64,000 nt of DNA from Rhyzopertha dominica (taxonomy: Eukaryota; Arthropoda; Insecta; Coleoptera; Bostrichidae). This document shows positions 46,990-59,359 of this stretch, in pieces. How positions within the stretch are numbered: the stretch's first letter is position 1; each line of letters starts with the position of its first letter. Made by a program: the position numbers and the translations under genes. The stretch spans positions 27,891,327 through 27,955,326 of the forward strand of contig QCXZ01000137.1 of the NCBI GenBank assembly GCA_025024175.1, written 5' to 3'. Below the pieces are notes generated by a model. It was not told the DNA's origin, did no database searches, and saw nothing but the letters and a program-made list of their open reading frames with translations.

Positions 46990-48210
46990 TTTCTTTTCTC
47001 CTAAGTCACTCGTATGGAGCGTCCAAGATAGATGCTCCAGCTAAACAAGACACGAATCGGACTTTCACCATCTGGCAGCTTCAGGAACGCGGTGCACTGC
47101 TAGATTTTAGGTTGAGTATCCACGTTGTCCAGGTGTCTATATTACCGGCGAAGTTTACATCAGATGCCTTTTTCAAGTGGGCTATATGTTACAAATAGTT
47201 ACGATATAAGAATAGGAAAGCTTCGGATTGTTTTTAGCAGAGGATGGCTAGCCCCAGATGGCACCTGCAGGAAAACAATGTGTACCAGATCCCTAGGTTG
47301 AAATATACGTTGTACAAATACCTACATCATCACAGAAAGGTCATGCACCTGGTGTTTCGAACTCACTAAATGGCAACACCAGTTGGTACCTCCGCACAGG
47401 GTTTGTACTATGTACTCAGGGTCCCTAAATTGACCATCCGAGTGTAGACAGAGCCTGAATCATTTTTATTGCTTCAGTAGTCTGTCTTCTTTTGAGGAGG
47501 ATGTATGTTCCACACCTCACCATCTTGAATCTGTGATACCACTCATTTCCAGCTGCGAATTATTCTGTTTACATCGTTGAACGCTAGACAGCGTTGCGCG
47601 ATTGGCATATTTTACTTCTTTGTTTACTGTAATATAAACATCCGCGAGTACCTATATAATGTTGCCAGATTGGCAGGATTGACCACTCACGCTCTCAGGT
47701 GTGCTTAATATCGAAGGACGGCCAACACTAGATGCTTTCCTTTGGCAGTCGGCATGCTTCATTACTGCACGCAGGTCGTATATACAGTCCAGGGTCTTAC
47801 GTTGCGGGGGAGGCGTACAGAAGGTAGTTTGTACCCCAGTGGTCCAAGCAATAGATGCTTTCTCCAGAGAGTCAGTGTGTTATTACTATTTGGGTTAAGC
47901 CTCCACCTTGTACAGGTGCCTAAGTCAGAAGGATGGTGTTTTCCAGCTGCAATATGTAATACAGTTACCTGAATCGCAGGTAGGCTCTTATCAGGTTGTT
48001 ACTACCCCACTACGGCTTTAAGTCCTTAGTTGAGGTGTTTACGCCAAGGCAGATGCTTGCTTCACGTGTTCCATCACTCCAAGGCTAGGACGTCGTCCTA
48101 GCTCCAGGGGTAATGGCACTAGTGTCAGTGGTCTACGCCGTAGAAGAAGCTGGCACGACTTGGTTGATATCCCTGGACAGCTACATTGCATGCTGTATCT
48201 ATGTCCCTTT
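46990..48210. repeat. possible degenerate tandem repeat block
   Basis: Related phrases recur irregularly: GGTTGAGTATCCACGTTGTC near 47110, GGTTGAAATATACGTTGTAC near 47296, GGTTAAGCCTCCACCTTGTA near 47892, each followed by a variant of CAGGTGYCTA. TCCAGCT followed by AA/GAAT recurs as well. The block is less AT-rich than its surroundings. A perfect hairpin GCTAGGACG-T-CGTCCTAGC lies at 48084-48102. It looks like an old satellite or nested repeats. The unit length is unclear. Confidence 0.35.
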
Positions 48211-50624
48211 CAAACGCGTCTGAACTTGTTTGGTGGTTAATTGTGTAAATTTCATTGTTCATAAGATTGCTTATAGCTGACTGACATTTTGGAACCTACG
48301 CTACAGCGCTTTAGGTACATTATTAGACAAGTTCTGTTTGTTGTGTGTCAGAGGATGGATCGAATAAATTGAGAAATGAGTTTTCGTACTCTAAACTTAA
48401 CTTTTAATTCGCTCTGAGTGCAACTTCCATAATACATGAAAGACAAGAGAGAATAATATTACAATGACACCAATCTTTTAACGCATCATCTAAGGCGTTG
48501 CCAACTCTTACATTTGTATCAGTTAAAAAGATATAAAGCATACATATCACTTCCCCGCCTAGAAATCCCACGACTTAATTATCAGGGNGCTGTAAAATTC
48601 TTCTAGGCCTTTCATGTGATGTAGCACATTCTGCCTCCGGGGTGCCAACGGGAATGATTGGAGTCATTTTTAGTGACACTCTCCCATATTCTTTTACTTT
48701 ATTTATTTTTACTACATTTTTTTGTGTTATCTAAGAGGCGCATTACATTTAAACGTCATCACATATGTATATGGATGAGTGCATTAGAAACAGCAGGCCT
48801 TAACACAATCAAAGTTTTTGATACTATAAAGCAAAAATGGATACTTGATGGTAGCTAAATAAGAAAAATTATGGCTTATATAGTGTTGTATTTTCCAAAT
48901 CTCCTATTAACGGCAAAGCAATCCTGTTAGAGTAAAGTGAAGAAAAAAATACCAAAATAAGTAGGAATAGTATAATATAGTAACCTATAGTAATGACATC
49001 AAATCGTATAATACGCAATTTGAAATTTGAATGTAGGTACATGTACTTGTATATTGGATTGCTGGCTGTAAACGTGAATTCCTATCGAATAGATTTGAAT
49101 TACTAATCTATAGATAACAAATCGACTAACAAGGCGTGATTATATCATCTAGAGTTTCAGACTTGCTTAAGAGCCCTTAAAGAACAAATACCTGTACAAG
49201 CGCGCCAAGCTAATTTACGTTGAACAACGTTATCAAACAGGTGAAAAATTCTGCATTTGTACATACAACGACCGATTGCCGAAACTGCTGCGCAACAAGC
49301 AATGAAACAAACTAACTACACAACAACCAAATGACGACCTCTGATGTTTTACTTATTTTGTCAATACGTAGATAGATAAAGTTTTAGTACAATAATTAGA
49401 ANAACGGGTCTCTNTAACCATCTCTAGTTTATAGAACTTTCGTTCACATGTCTCGAAACTCGAGTGAAAGACCAAAGACACATGATGTGCCAACACGTAC
49501 AATAGAACTATACCCTTACCTGTTCACAAGAATGGAAATGAACATAATCATCTTCCTATTGCGTTTTACAAATAAAACAATGAAGCTTACACGTACAGTT
49601 AACGCTGACGTTTGACAAAAAACACTCTTTCCAGTCGTACATCGTAAAAAGTTAATACTTATACTAGCCCCTTTCCCGGTGGGTTTTACGTTCGCGTGAT
49701 GAAACAAAATAATAAAAGTTTCTCGTTTTATTAGAATACATCGCCGAGCAAATTACTATGGCAAAGGATTCGCGTCTAAATGGGCCTTCATCTCTCCGTT
49801 ACAAATGCAGATATATGAGTTCTTTTCCTTCATTTTCTCCTTATTTTTACATTTACGGTTATCATAAATGAATTACTGACAACTAAAACGAAAACAATTG
49901 AATTATTTCGTAATTTTAAATAATAAGACTTTACGCTACGTAAAATTAATTTTTGGGAATAAAAATATATGCTCATTAATGTAAAATGTGCATAATTCTG
50001 CCGTTCAAATTATCACACAACTCAAAAATTTTTATGTAAAGCGTTTTCAGCGCAAATTTCAGCCGTTAGTTTTTCATAACAATATCAAAGAAGAGAATGC
50101 TGAATAGAAGATATTCTAATATTCATCGAGACGCTAGATGGAGATACCTAATAACTAATACTAATTACTTTACAGCACTAGCAGTAAAATTTTGCACAAT
50201 AACTGCCTTTTATTCAAGGGACCTTGAGGTTTATCCAGTAGAGGTACTTTTGACACCAAGCTGTTAAATACACGCCTAATGTACATACGTCCCTATGGTA
50301 CCTCATGAATGCTCTAAGTTCAGAAAAATGCGGGTAGTTATATTTTACCCAAATACCAAGATGGCGCCTCAGTTCGAATATCTTAAATAATAAGAAGGAT
50401 CGCTTGAAAAGTTCTATTTTTAGTTAAGCGCTCGAGTTTAAAGGTTTTCTAAACGGTTTTTCATCCATCCATCATAGAACCACAGATGAAGATTGAGGTT
50501 TCATTCAAAGCTTATAATATAAAGCATTCAAAGTTAACATTTGGTAACGGACGCGGACTACACCTGGTAAGTTTGGCATTAAGGTTCCTGGAAACTTATT
50601 GTGGTATTACGTAACCTATTTGAT
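48211..50624. other. unassigned interval
   Basis: No supported gene or repeat is seen. Single Ns lie near 48587, 49402 and 49414. Confidence 0.4.
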
Positions 50625-50627
50625 TAA

Positions 50628-50784
50628 GGGCCGGTTGCACAAATGTGGATCAAAGTTAATCCAGGTTTAATCCGCGGTTGCTGCATAGCAACTTCATGAA
50701 TCCTGTGTTCTGATTGATGTTGCTATAGGAACGACAGCGGATTAAACTCGGATCAAATTTGATCTATGTTTGTGCAACCAGACC
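50628..50784. mobile_element. PIF/Harbinger-type MITE
   Basis: The 157-bp element has inverted ends GGGCCGGTTGCACAAA on the left and the complement of GGTCTGGTTGCACAAA on the right, continuing as imperfect inverted sequence with GATCAAA. It is flanked by TAA on both sides (50625-50627, 50785-50787). A 3-bp TWA target and a GG start fit PIF/Harbinger. Non-coding. Confidence 0.75.
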
Positions 50785-50803
50785 TAATTGTAATGAGAGA
50801 CAA

Positions 50804-51203
50804 GACTCTCAGCGCCATCTAAGCGGAATACTACATACTAGTTGGGTTGCAACTATGACAACCACTTACCACCTAGTGAAGGTTCCTACGATGGCACCGG
50901 AAACGCGTCTCCGTGAACTATGTAAGTAATTCAATAATCATCCCCTCTGGTCAACTTCCTCGGACACCACGACTAGTTTTACCTTTTACCATTGTTTAGG
51001 ATCCTTAGGTAAGGATACCGAGTACGTTGAGAAAAGCGGATTACAGCCTTAGCCGCCGCGTGCAGGTTGCTATCGACGGCACCGGTGAAGCGTCTCCGTG
51101 AGTGATGTATTTAAATTAATACTCATCTGCGCTGGTCAATAAACTCGGACCCCACCTAGTATGCAGTGTTCCGCCTAGATGGCGCTGAGGGCCTTGGCTA
51201 TCA
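50804..51203. mobile_element. inverted-repeat element with internal direct repeats
   Basis: Outer arms of about 42 bp are mirrored: CTCAGCGCCATCTA followed by GCGGAA, then CATACTAG (about 50810-50850) against 51155-51195. Inside, two direct copies begin GGCACCGG and share GCGTCTCCGTGA, then CTGGTCAA, then CTCGGAC (about 50895-50970 and 51080-51150). Related CTCGG-words also lie in reverse near 51015 and just outside near 51235-51270. Non-coding; superfamily unknown. Confidence 0.6.
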
Positions 51204-51299
51204 CTTACATCTATACCGCACACTGCGGTCAAGGCAGTCTGCTTTGGTCAATGTACTCGGTATCCCTACCTGAGGAGCCCAAACAAGGGTAAAACTAGT

Positions 51300-54200
51300 C
51301 TTTATTTAACTAATTGTTTAATACATACTTCAACACGTGTTGTACCAAGAAAGCTTACTATATACAATGCAAATAAGCTTCAGACGTCGAACAGTACGTT
51401 TATTACTTAGTTTTGTTAACTGTTATAAAATAATATGGTGTCCGTCCTAAATCTGCTTATTGCTTGTTTCATTATATACTAGTAGTTATAAGTATTCCTA
51501 GTTCGCTAAAATTCTATTGCCCCAGTTGCTTTTAACAACTTCAATAATGAAGGGATTAGGTACTTATCGCTTGAGGTCTTTTTAGAAAACATCGATATAG
51601 TGTTCATAAATCCATCTTAGTTGCGTTCGCAAGACATTGCTTCAGAATCGAATTCAAGTGTACGTGAAAATGCTCTCGCGTATTATATAACCCAGTAATT
51701 AACATTGTGTATGTAACAAGCACGCAACAGACTTTTGATTTTTTAATTTTACTCTAAATTTTTATCATTAATATTTCCTACAAACACATCTTCTGTCGGA
51801 GTCGGGTTTTAAATACCAGTTTTTAATTTAAATATATTGTTCACAATACTTCGATTTTCCATAACTAATTTTGTCAGCCACAATATCACTTAAGTAAGAA
51901 GTATATTGTGTTTTCTATTTCTATATTAACTGAAGGCAATAGTAAGAAAGCAGTTTCAAATACCATAATGTCCTTCTTTTTTTGCGGTTTTATAAATTCT
52001 ATATAAATGAGCTATACTGATGTGTTCACTACGTAATTTCACTTTGTTTTGCGATAGTAATCGAATAACGTATGGTCAGGTGTCGCTGAATATTTGTTAA
52101 TATCATAAACAACAAAATAATAACAAACTTTTAAAAAATATCTATTTAAATGTGGAAAATTAGATGAAAATTAGCGTTACACTGACACAATGACAAAGCC
52201 ACCTGGCCATTATGGGAACCACTTCCCGAAGGAAGTGACCTGAAGTATGCACCTACATACATACACCACGGCAATTTTGCTCACGGGCATAGACATACAT
52301 TGAATTTTCTACTTTCATCATAGTAAGGCTTTGGTATTATTATTCTGAGTCATGCTGTCTGCACTGGACCTAAACTGCGCTGATGAGCTATAATCATAGC
52401 AAAATAGATCGGTCTACAGGACAGGATAGCACAGACATGCATTTTATCTATTTAAATGGTCTGAATAATTTTCGAGTTTGCTGACAAAAGAAGTGTGTTA
52501 GGTCTATAATTAGAAATATTTTGCCACGAGAGGAAAGGATGTTTAAAGAACAATTATCGTTCCACCTGTAAAATCCTTTTTGCATATAATATTTTTCGAA
52601 CCATCTTTAATTAAGATTGTTAAGTCAAAATTCACACTTTTAACAAAATTATTTCACGATAATCGTACTGTTATAGACAAGTAAATCCAACATTTAGTAG
52701 AAACAGCCTACATATTTGACAACAATGTACTTCATATCCTGAATCGTTTAGCCTTTGGTTAAAAAAAGTTGTAGTAGGCACCACGTTTTCTTCATTTCGG
52801 TTCCTGAGCTTTCATTACATTTTGTAAACCATTCTCTGATTTTTGCTCGCACTAACTATCTTTGTCTATAATTGTTTGAACGAATGGATAGGACAATTTT
52901 GTTAGAGCACTGGCTACTTCAATTAAATTATAGCATTCCATTCTGATCAAAGCCTGATATAACTACATTTACTATTATTTCTTGATCACCTGGGTACCAA
53001 TCACGCCTCCTTTTTCTTGGCGGTAAATACCTAATCCAATAAAGAAGCGTACTTTATTTCTTGCTAGTATTTACTTTCTGTTGCACGTCCATTATGATGT
53101 TTAAGAAGCGTTTTCAGTTTTATGTCTCAGAAATATGAAGATCTACCGCACAAAGCACTTGCCAACTTAAATGGAAGGTTCTCTTTTCAAGCAAATCATT
53201 CATTCATAATTTCAATGATTACCCGTTACTGTTTTAGTTATTAACACGCGTATTTATATCTTACACAACAATGTAACTTTTAATATAATATATTGGAAAT
53301 AATTTGTTGTAGACAGAATTGTAGATTAATTGCTGATAAATTGGTATTAGAAATAATTTTATTAAGCTTACAAATAAATATTAAACCGCCTGTTGTTAAT
53401 TTCTTGCAACTGTTTATTAAACTACAAATCTACATTAATCTAATAGTTATATCCCTACTTTTTATCTTTTGATAACATAATACTCCAGCTTAAAAGTTGT
53501 TTTGATATTTAATACTTTCAGTGACGGTTAATTTGCCGCAAGCTGAATTCAGGAGACACCGGGAGTACCAAGTGTTAGCCACTCGCATTCGAAACCGAAC
53601 GAACCATTTCTTTATTTTCTCAACACTCTGTTCACGACGGACGAGACTTTCAGTTGACAGAAAGATCGATAAACTTTAATCAAGGTAATTCAAGAAATAT
53701 TCACCTAGCACAATCTAGTAAAGTGGCTACCTGTAAATTTAATTGCACTTATTTCTTAAAAAGCGGACGAAAATATCCAGGGAATCTAAAAACAGGGTTC
53801 CATCATTTAGATTATTAGCTATCTTACCTCTCAATAATTATAAGTAATTAATGCTTAAATTCTATTTATTTGTATTTTTAAGAGCAACCTAACATTGGAC
53901 AAGTGATTTGTAAAGAAAAGGGTTCATTGGGTGAACAAATAAATAGGTATTATATAAATTACTGTTTACTACTTAAATATTTAGTTTGTTATATTATCTG
54001 ATAGTTCCTATCTTAAACTAACTATAGTAAAAGAAACAGGAATCTTCCCTTGTACGAAAAACTAACGATCACAAAAGCCTATGATGGTGTGCTATAAATG
54101 TATATAAAAATGAAAGCCATGCAATGCAGATGCAAGCGAAAATGAAAAGTTCATTGCCCATTGCTCAAATATACCTAAACTTTTTTTCAACAAAACGATG

Positions 54201-54367
54201 CTAATTGAGTATTGCTCTATGAATCCCACCTCTTTAACTAAAATTGGTTTTTATTTTTTTTGTTCAAATTAGTTGCAGCGTTAGCCTTTATACCATAGAA
54301 TTAAGAAATAACGTTGTATTTGATTAATTAACTAATGTGTGTACTTTGCTTAGTCCCATGTTCTTTT
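51300..54367. other. unassigned AT-rich interval
   Basis: No supported gene, RNA or repeat is seen in these 3 kb. Confidence 0.4.
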
Positions 54368-55238
54368 ACTTCCACATCCAACGGATGGGAAGTATGGTAT
54401 CGCGAAAAAAATTCTCAAAAATTTTTATTTGCTCATTCGCTTTAAAATAGTCGAAAGCGCAAAAAAACAAAATTTTAGCAAAAAAAATTTATTGTCTGTG
54501 TGTCTGTGGTATTGTTTGTGGACACGATAACTTTCGAAAGACTTATTAATATATGAAGTTGAAATTTGGCAAACGAATAAATCTCAACTACCCAAAGCGA
54601 CCTATTGTTTGTTTACCCCACACAGGGTATCGGGAAGGGGGCGAAATTGGGGGGTAACTACCCTTTTTGCAAATTTTTCTTTTTTTATATTTTTTTTCGT
54701 TTTAGTATGTGATTAGTAGTATAACTGCAAGTATTATTAGCTCTTATAAATTTTCGGTACAGCAAACGGTTTAGAAGATATTAGCAAAAAAAGCGTCACT
54801 TAAAGAAAACGGTTTTTCCTAAATATCTCCGAATATATTTAATATATTCAAAAAATGAAAATGCCATCAGATAGGAAGTGTCTTGGAAAATTTATCCAAA
54901 TTTTGACATTTTCGAAATATTTCCAAAAAACCTATTTTGGACTCTGCTGGTACGACTTTTTTTAAATTTTGGTATTATATAGAAAATCAAATTTCTGATC
55001 AGAAAGCGCTCTTGTAATTTTTTTGTTCAGTTAATAATTTTCAAGTTATTTGGAAAAATCCGATTTTAAAAATGTATATATTTTTGCTAATAGCACGAGG
55101 ACTGTTTGTCTTAGAAAAAAATGCGTAGAGAGAAAAAATTCTCAAACCTTGATTACTAATCCTATAGTATAAGAAATAAAAACGTAAATGTCATTTTGAC
55201 AATTGCATGTGGAAGTATTGATTCAATTTGCAGCGGTT
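54368..55238 (+). repeat. dispersed repeat family, copy B
   Basis: An 871-bp copy with the same left end (ACTTCCACATCCAACGGATG) and right end (GTGGAAGTATTGATTCAATT then TGCAGCGGTT) as the 20.1- and 62.7-kb copies. It includes the internal GTCTGTGTGTCTGTGG and GGACACGATAACTTTCGAAA words and GAAGGGGGCGAAATTGGGGG. No open frame is shared among the copies. Confidence 0.8.
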
Positions 55239-55857
55239 TTTCATTCTGGATTCTGAACACGACCTGTTGCCGTAACTAAACTAAATTTTAGCACTGAAGT
55301 TGTTCGTATAGTTGTTGTTTCAAAACAAAATACCGCAAGGCTATTCAATTATTCTATATGGATTGTACCGTCTTGACAATATATGACAGCAGACATACTC
55401 CCACACAAACAAGTCAAATAAGTATATACTTCACGCACGCCGTTCCACTTGCTGAACGAATGTAACTCTAACAGAAAATTACAATCTATTTTTAGCTATC
55501 GGAAAATACGAGTAATTCTTACCTAAACATGAAGGAACAAAACAATGCTCTGTGAAATGATATTTAAATAAAGCTCATATATCTATTAGCATTAGCTGCT
55601 TTTTGACCAGCAATCGCTAACGTGTGTATTTGGCCAAACTACCATGCCAACCAGAAATATTTTTGAGATTAGCAAGAGACGAACTCTTTTTATAGAGTTT
55701 AGTAATAATTTGTAAATAAATAAAGTAAATGGAGAGTACTTTGACTGATATTATTTGTGTCACGCTGTGTTTGAATTCATATAGATGTCCTATATATGAT
55801 TATAATATTGTTAAGTTTTATGCATACAGAGGCAATTTATTGAAAAATATAATATTT
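55239..55857. other. unassigned interval
   Basis: No supported feature. Confidence 0.35.
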
Positions 55858-55960
55858 TGCTTTCACCGGGATTCGAACTCCGGATTCAAGGTTTACAGAC
55901 TGGCGCGTACCTCCTGCGCCATGAGAAGCCTGGTAGAATGCCGTTCACAGCTAATGTCAA
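55858..55960 (-). repeat. tRNA-related SINE head or tRNA pseudogene
   Basis: On the minus strand TGGCGCAGGAGG (complement of 55910-55921) fits a pol III A box with one mismatch and AGTTCGAATCC (complement of 55869-55879) fits a B box with one mismatch. About 30 nt lie between them. Flanking parts cannot be folded into a full acceptor stem, so a functional tRNA is unlikely. Confidence 0.55.
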
Positions 55961-56714
55961 TTGCCAGAAATACCGTTGGCTTCGGATATGAACCTTATTT
56001 ATTTACATTTAGGCACTAATTTTGAGTTGTAAAAACTGGGGACAGTATTAAATGAAACGCCTTATAGTAGGAAAACTAATTAACTGACTCATGTGACTAC
56101 ATACTTAGCTTCGTCACGTATATAAGTCTGACATACCCGTGAGTGAGGTTTTTTGCTTCTCCACTTATGGTATAATATATATTGGATTATTACATACAAA
56201 TTAATCCCAAATTTTTCAATCAACGTACACTAAACAAAATAGCCTTGAATATCTACACATTCATATAAAATATACGGATACACGGGTGGGTCTAGGACAT
56301 TTCGCCTCCGCCGGTTCGCGGTCGCCGATTCGCAGCCGCCGATTCGCAGCCGGCCGTTTCGAAGCCAGGCCTTTTCGCAACCGGACCATATCGAAGCCGG
56401 CCGTTTAGCAGTCGACTGTTTCGACGCCAAACTGATAACAATATTTATGACAAAATTTTAAAAATTTGTTTTTCTAAGAAAGTAAGCTGCCAAGGGACTA
56501 ATTTGAGTATTATGAAGATTTTTTCTAATAGAAAATTTTTTTGTACCTACTTTATTATCGGGAGTACCTAATTGTTGAATGGAAAAAAAACAAAATAACC
56601 TTCATTATAACATAAGATATGCAATCACAGGAAGATTATTGGGTGCAATGGTGCAAATATTATTTAATATGATTCTGTATTATAAATTTTTATTTGATAA
56701 AAGTTTGCGGTCGC

Positions 56715-57125
56715 ACAATTTTTATATAAATATTTTTCTTAAATTAGGGGGTGATAGACCTTGTTGTTATTTATAATAGAGTGAACTCTTTATTTATTGC
56801 CAAGCTTTCGACTTTATTAGTCTTCGTCAGGGCTTCTGTAAAAACAGCACTTATAAATTACAGAACATTTAACACATCTAACTTACAAATTCTGAGATTG
56901 CTATAAATCAGCCTTTTACAAACGCATGTCACGTTCTCTAACATACACCTATATACATATATTAGTAAGCCTTTGGTAAATTTTCTCCTTGCAATTTATA
57001 TTAAATGACACATTTCAAAACTAAAATAATACCAAAATTTTTTTTGTCAAACATAATGTCAGGTCACAATGCAAACGATCAAAAAACATTTCATATAACA
57101 TCCATTTCTGTTCAAATTTATAGAT
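56715..57125 (-). repeat. Penelope-like terminal repeat, left arm
   Basis: It is mirrored at 57480-57895 over about 400 bp, with small differences. It contains on the minus strand CCTGACGA, AGACT, AGTC, GAAAGC (56803-56831), a hammerhead-like order. Inverted terminal repeats of this kind are known for Penelope-like elements. Confidence 0.65.
56803..56831 (-). ncRNA. hammerhead-like ribozyme motif
   Basis: The minus strand reads CUGACGA, A, a GACU/AGUC stem with a short loop, then GAAAGC. CUGANGA and GAAA are the two conserved boxes of hammerhead ribozymes, which occur in terminal repeats of Penelope-like elements. An extra A lies between the first box and helix II, and helices I and III were not resolved, so activity is uncertain. 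Confidence 0.4.
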
Positions 57126-57154
57126 AGAATTTTAATGAAGAAGGTCAGGAGACA

Positions 57155-57470
57155 GTAAATATGAGTAAAGTTAATTGACTTGTGTCTGATTTTTTGTTGA
57201 TGGTGTTTTCTGTTCTATTAATATGGTACATTTCAAGAATTAATCTTTTATTGGTTTGCTGTTCTTTTTCTAAAATTTTAACGTTGTCCCAATCTATGAT
57301 CGTTAATTAATATATGCTCAGCTAGAGCACATCTATCACGGTTTGTGATGATGTCACTTTTCTGAAGAGCTAATCTATTAGATAGCCATTGGGATGTTTG
57401 TCCTACATAATTTTTACCACAACTGACACATGTTAAACAATAAACCACACCTGACTGATATTTTAAGGGT
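57155..57470 (-). pseudogene. Penelope-like GIY-YIG endonuclease fragment
   Basis: The minus strand encodes SGVVYCLTC, then CGKNYVGQTSQWLSNRL, then RCALAEHILIND: the GIY-YIG fold with VVY, YVGQ and the catalytic-type Arg. One base later the frame changes and continues with DWDNVKILEKE, then KRLILEMYHINR, the normal C-terminal end of Penelope proteins. The single-base shift (near 57302) inactivates it. Only this C-terminal end is present between two inverted terminal repeats, so this is a strongly 5'-truncated copy. Confidence 0.8.
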
Positions 57471-57479
57471 AATTTCTAT

Positions 57480-57895
57480 TTGAGGTGACTAAACAGAAAT
57501 AGATGTTATATGAAATGTTTTTTGATCGTTTGTACTGTGACTTGACATTATAAGTTTGACAAAAAAATTTTGGTATTGTCAGGTATGGTTTTATTTTTGA
57601 AATGTGTCATTTAATATAAATTGCAAGGAGAAAATTTACCAAAGGCTTACTAATATATGTATATAGGTGTATGTTAGAGAACGTGACATGCGTTTGTAAA
57701 TGGCTGATTTATAGTAATCTCAGAATTTGTAAGTTAGATGTGTTAATTAGTCTGTAATTTATAAGTGCTGTTTTTACAGAAGCCCTGACGAAGACTTTAA
57801 TAAAGTCGAAAGCTTGGCAATAATTAAAGAGTTCACTCTATTATAAATAACAACAAGGTCGACTACCCCCTAATTTAAGAAAAATATTTATAAAT
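57480..57895 (+). repeat. Penelope-like terminal repeat, right arm
   Basis: Inverted copy of 56715-57125. On the plus strand it carries CTGACGA, A, GACTTTAATAAAGTC, GAAAGC at 57785-57813, a hammerhead-like order with a longer helix II than the left arm. Confidence 0.65.
57785..57813 (+). ncRNA. hammerhead-like ribozyme motif, right arm
   Basis: CUGACGA and GAAA flank a perfect GACUUU/AAAGUC stem. The extra A after the first box and the unresolved outer helices are the same reservations as for the left-arm motif. Confidence 0.4.
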
Positions 57896-58832
57896 TTTTG
57901 TATAAATTTTTTACTCGCTCTAGTACGCTTTTCCAGGGCTTTTTTTAATAATGTTAATAAATTTACAGATATCAGAAACGCTTGATAAAAATTAATCTAT
58001 TAACCTAAATTTTTCTAGTTTAACAAGTAAAGGATAAATGGTAACAAAAACGTCTGTGGCACAGAAAATCTGGATAACGATTTAAACCAAAACCAACTCT
58101 TTTCCTAATTTTATTATTTCGGAATGTTAGTCGGATTTATGGATAGCACATGCTGAAAGTACTATTCTGTAGTGATACAAAATTAGGCCGTTGTATTAAG
58201 TTTTACCCCAAATATTAGTCTATGTCAAGGCGTGTGCCCATTAGTGAAGAAAAGGCATTAGCTACCCTAAAAAGTTTTTTATATTGAATACAGATTACTT
58301 CATTACTAAAATAGTGCAATTTCTATATAAAAATTCAGGTAATTTAGGTACCCTATCTCCAATAAATTGTACTGTTTAAGTATGTGACTAAGCAATCTGC
58401 ACTACCAGTTACCAATAGTAACAATTGTGATGGATTCAATAGATACTTTTTGCATAAGAATTACAGATTAACACATAAAGATACGGTTCCGTCAAAAAAT
58501 GAGTAAAACTCAAAAATTTACTTCTTACTTCAATGCAAAATTCAGTAGTATTTGGGCGAAAGAAAAGTATAATCTTCACTATAGAAAAGAAGCCATTTTT
58601 TGTCGTAGGGTCTAATAAATATTTTATAATTAATTTTTATTTGCCAAATGTTATATTGGGCATTTTTTCCAGTGCAGTTACTTTAACATTTTTGCTGTAA
58701 ATATTGTTTAGTTATCAGTCTGGCGGCGAAACGGTCGGCTGCGAAACGGCCTGCTTCGAAAAGGTCCCGGCTGCGAATTGGCGGCTGCGAACCGGCGACC
58801 TCGAACCGGCGGCGACGAAAGGTCCCATTCCC

Positions 58833-59359
58833 TATACGGGTCAGTCAAAAGTATGTAATAATCGTTCTTTTCCGTAAATATGAATTTTATAAGAAAATAT
58901 TCTTAACAAAAGTTTTTCGTTATTTATTCTTCAATTTTTAGCTTTACTTTTCGTTTTTGCTTGTAAAAGCATTTGCATGGCAGAGTATTTTTATTTAGTT
59001 CTTTCTTAAACAAACTATAAAAAGTGTTATTAAAGCAGGTTGCAGATGTCACTACTCGTTAACTTCAAAACAGCAGTTTTATTATAATTTGCAAACTTGG
59101 TGAAAGTCATTGAAACTGAAAGAAATTAAGTCTAGTGAATGTAGGCTATGCAGATTGACAATGTTTATTTAATAATGTTCAACCGGAGTCCATAGTTAGT
59201 AAGCATTAAAGATAACTCATCTACGTCAAACACGCAACTTGCTTTGGATAAAAATTTTAGTCAGACGTCGCGTCGGTTCGAATATTAAACAAGAACCTTA
59301 CAAAGTAAGTATACGTTGTCCATGAGCTAAATGAAAATTGTCCTTACATTAAAATACCT
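58833..59359. other. unassigned interval
   Basis: No supported feature. Confidence 0.35.

Larger units (their letters stand above)
56287..58832. mobile_element. 2.5-kb element with GC-rich repetitive inverted ends
   Basis: The two arms (about 56287-56460 and 58690-58832) are inverted copies made of short degenerate units such as GGCTGCGAAACGGCC and TTCGAAGCCGGCCG, in a strongly AT-rich setting. The inner limits pair as well (CTGATAACAATATTTA on the left, its complement on the right). A Penelope-like relic is nested in the middle. No transposase was found, so the class is unknown. Confidence 0.65.

Noticed and set aside
55858..55960. Functional tRNA gene
   Set aside because: A and B boxes are recognisable but I could not form an acceptor stem or a clean anticodon arm. 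SINE head or pseudogene is more likely.
56230..56430. 66-codon frame in the GC-rich arm at 56.3 kb
   Set aside because: It is a translation of the short degenerate units of the inverted arm and has no protein-like features.
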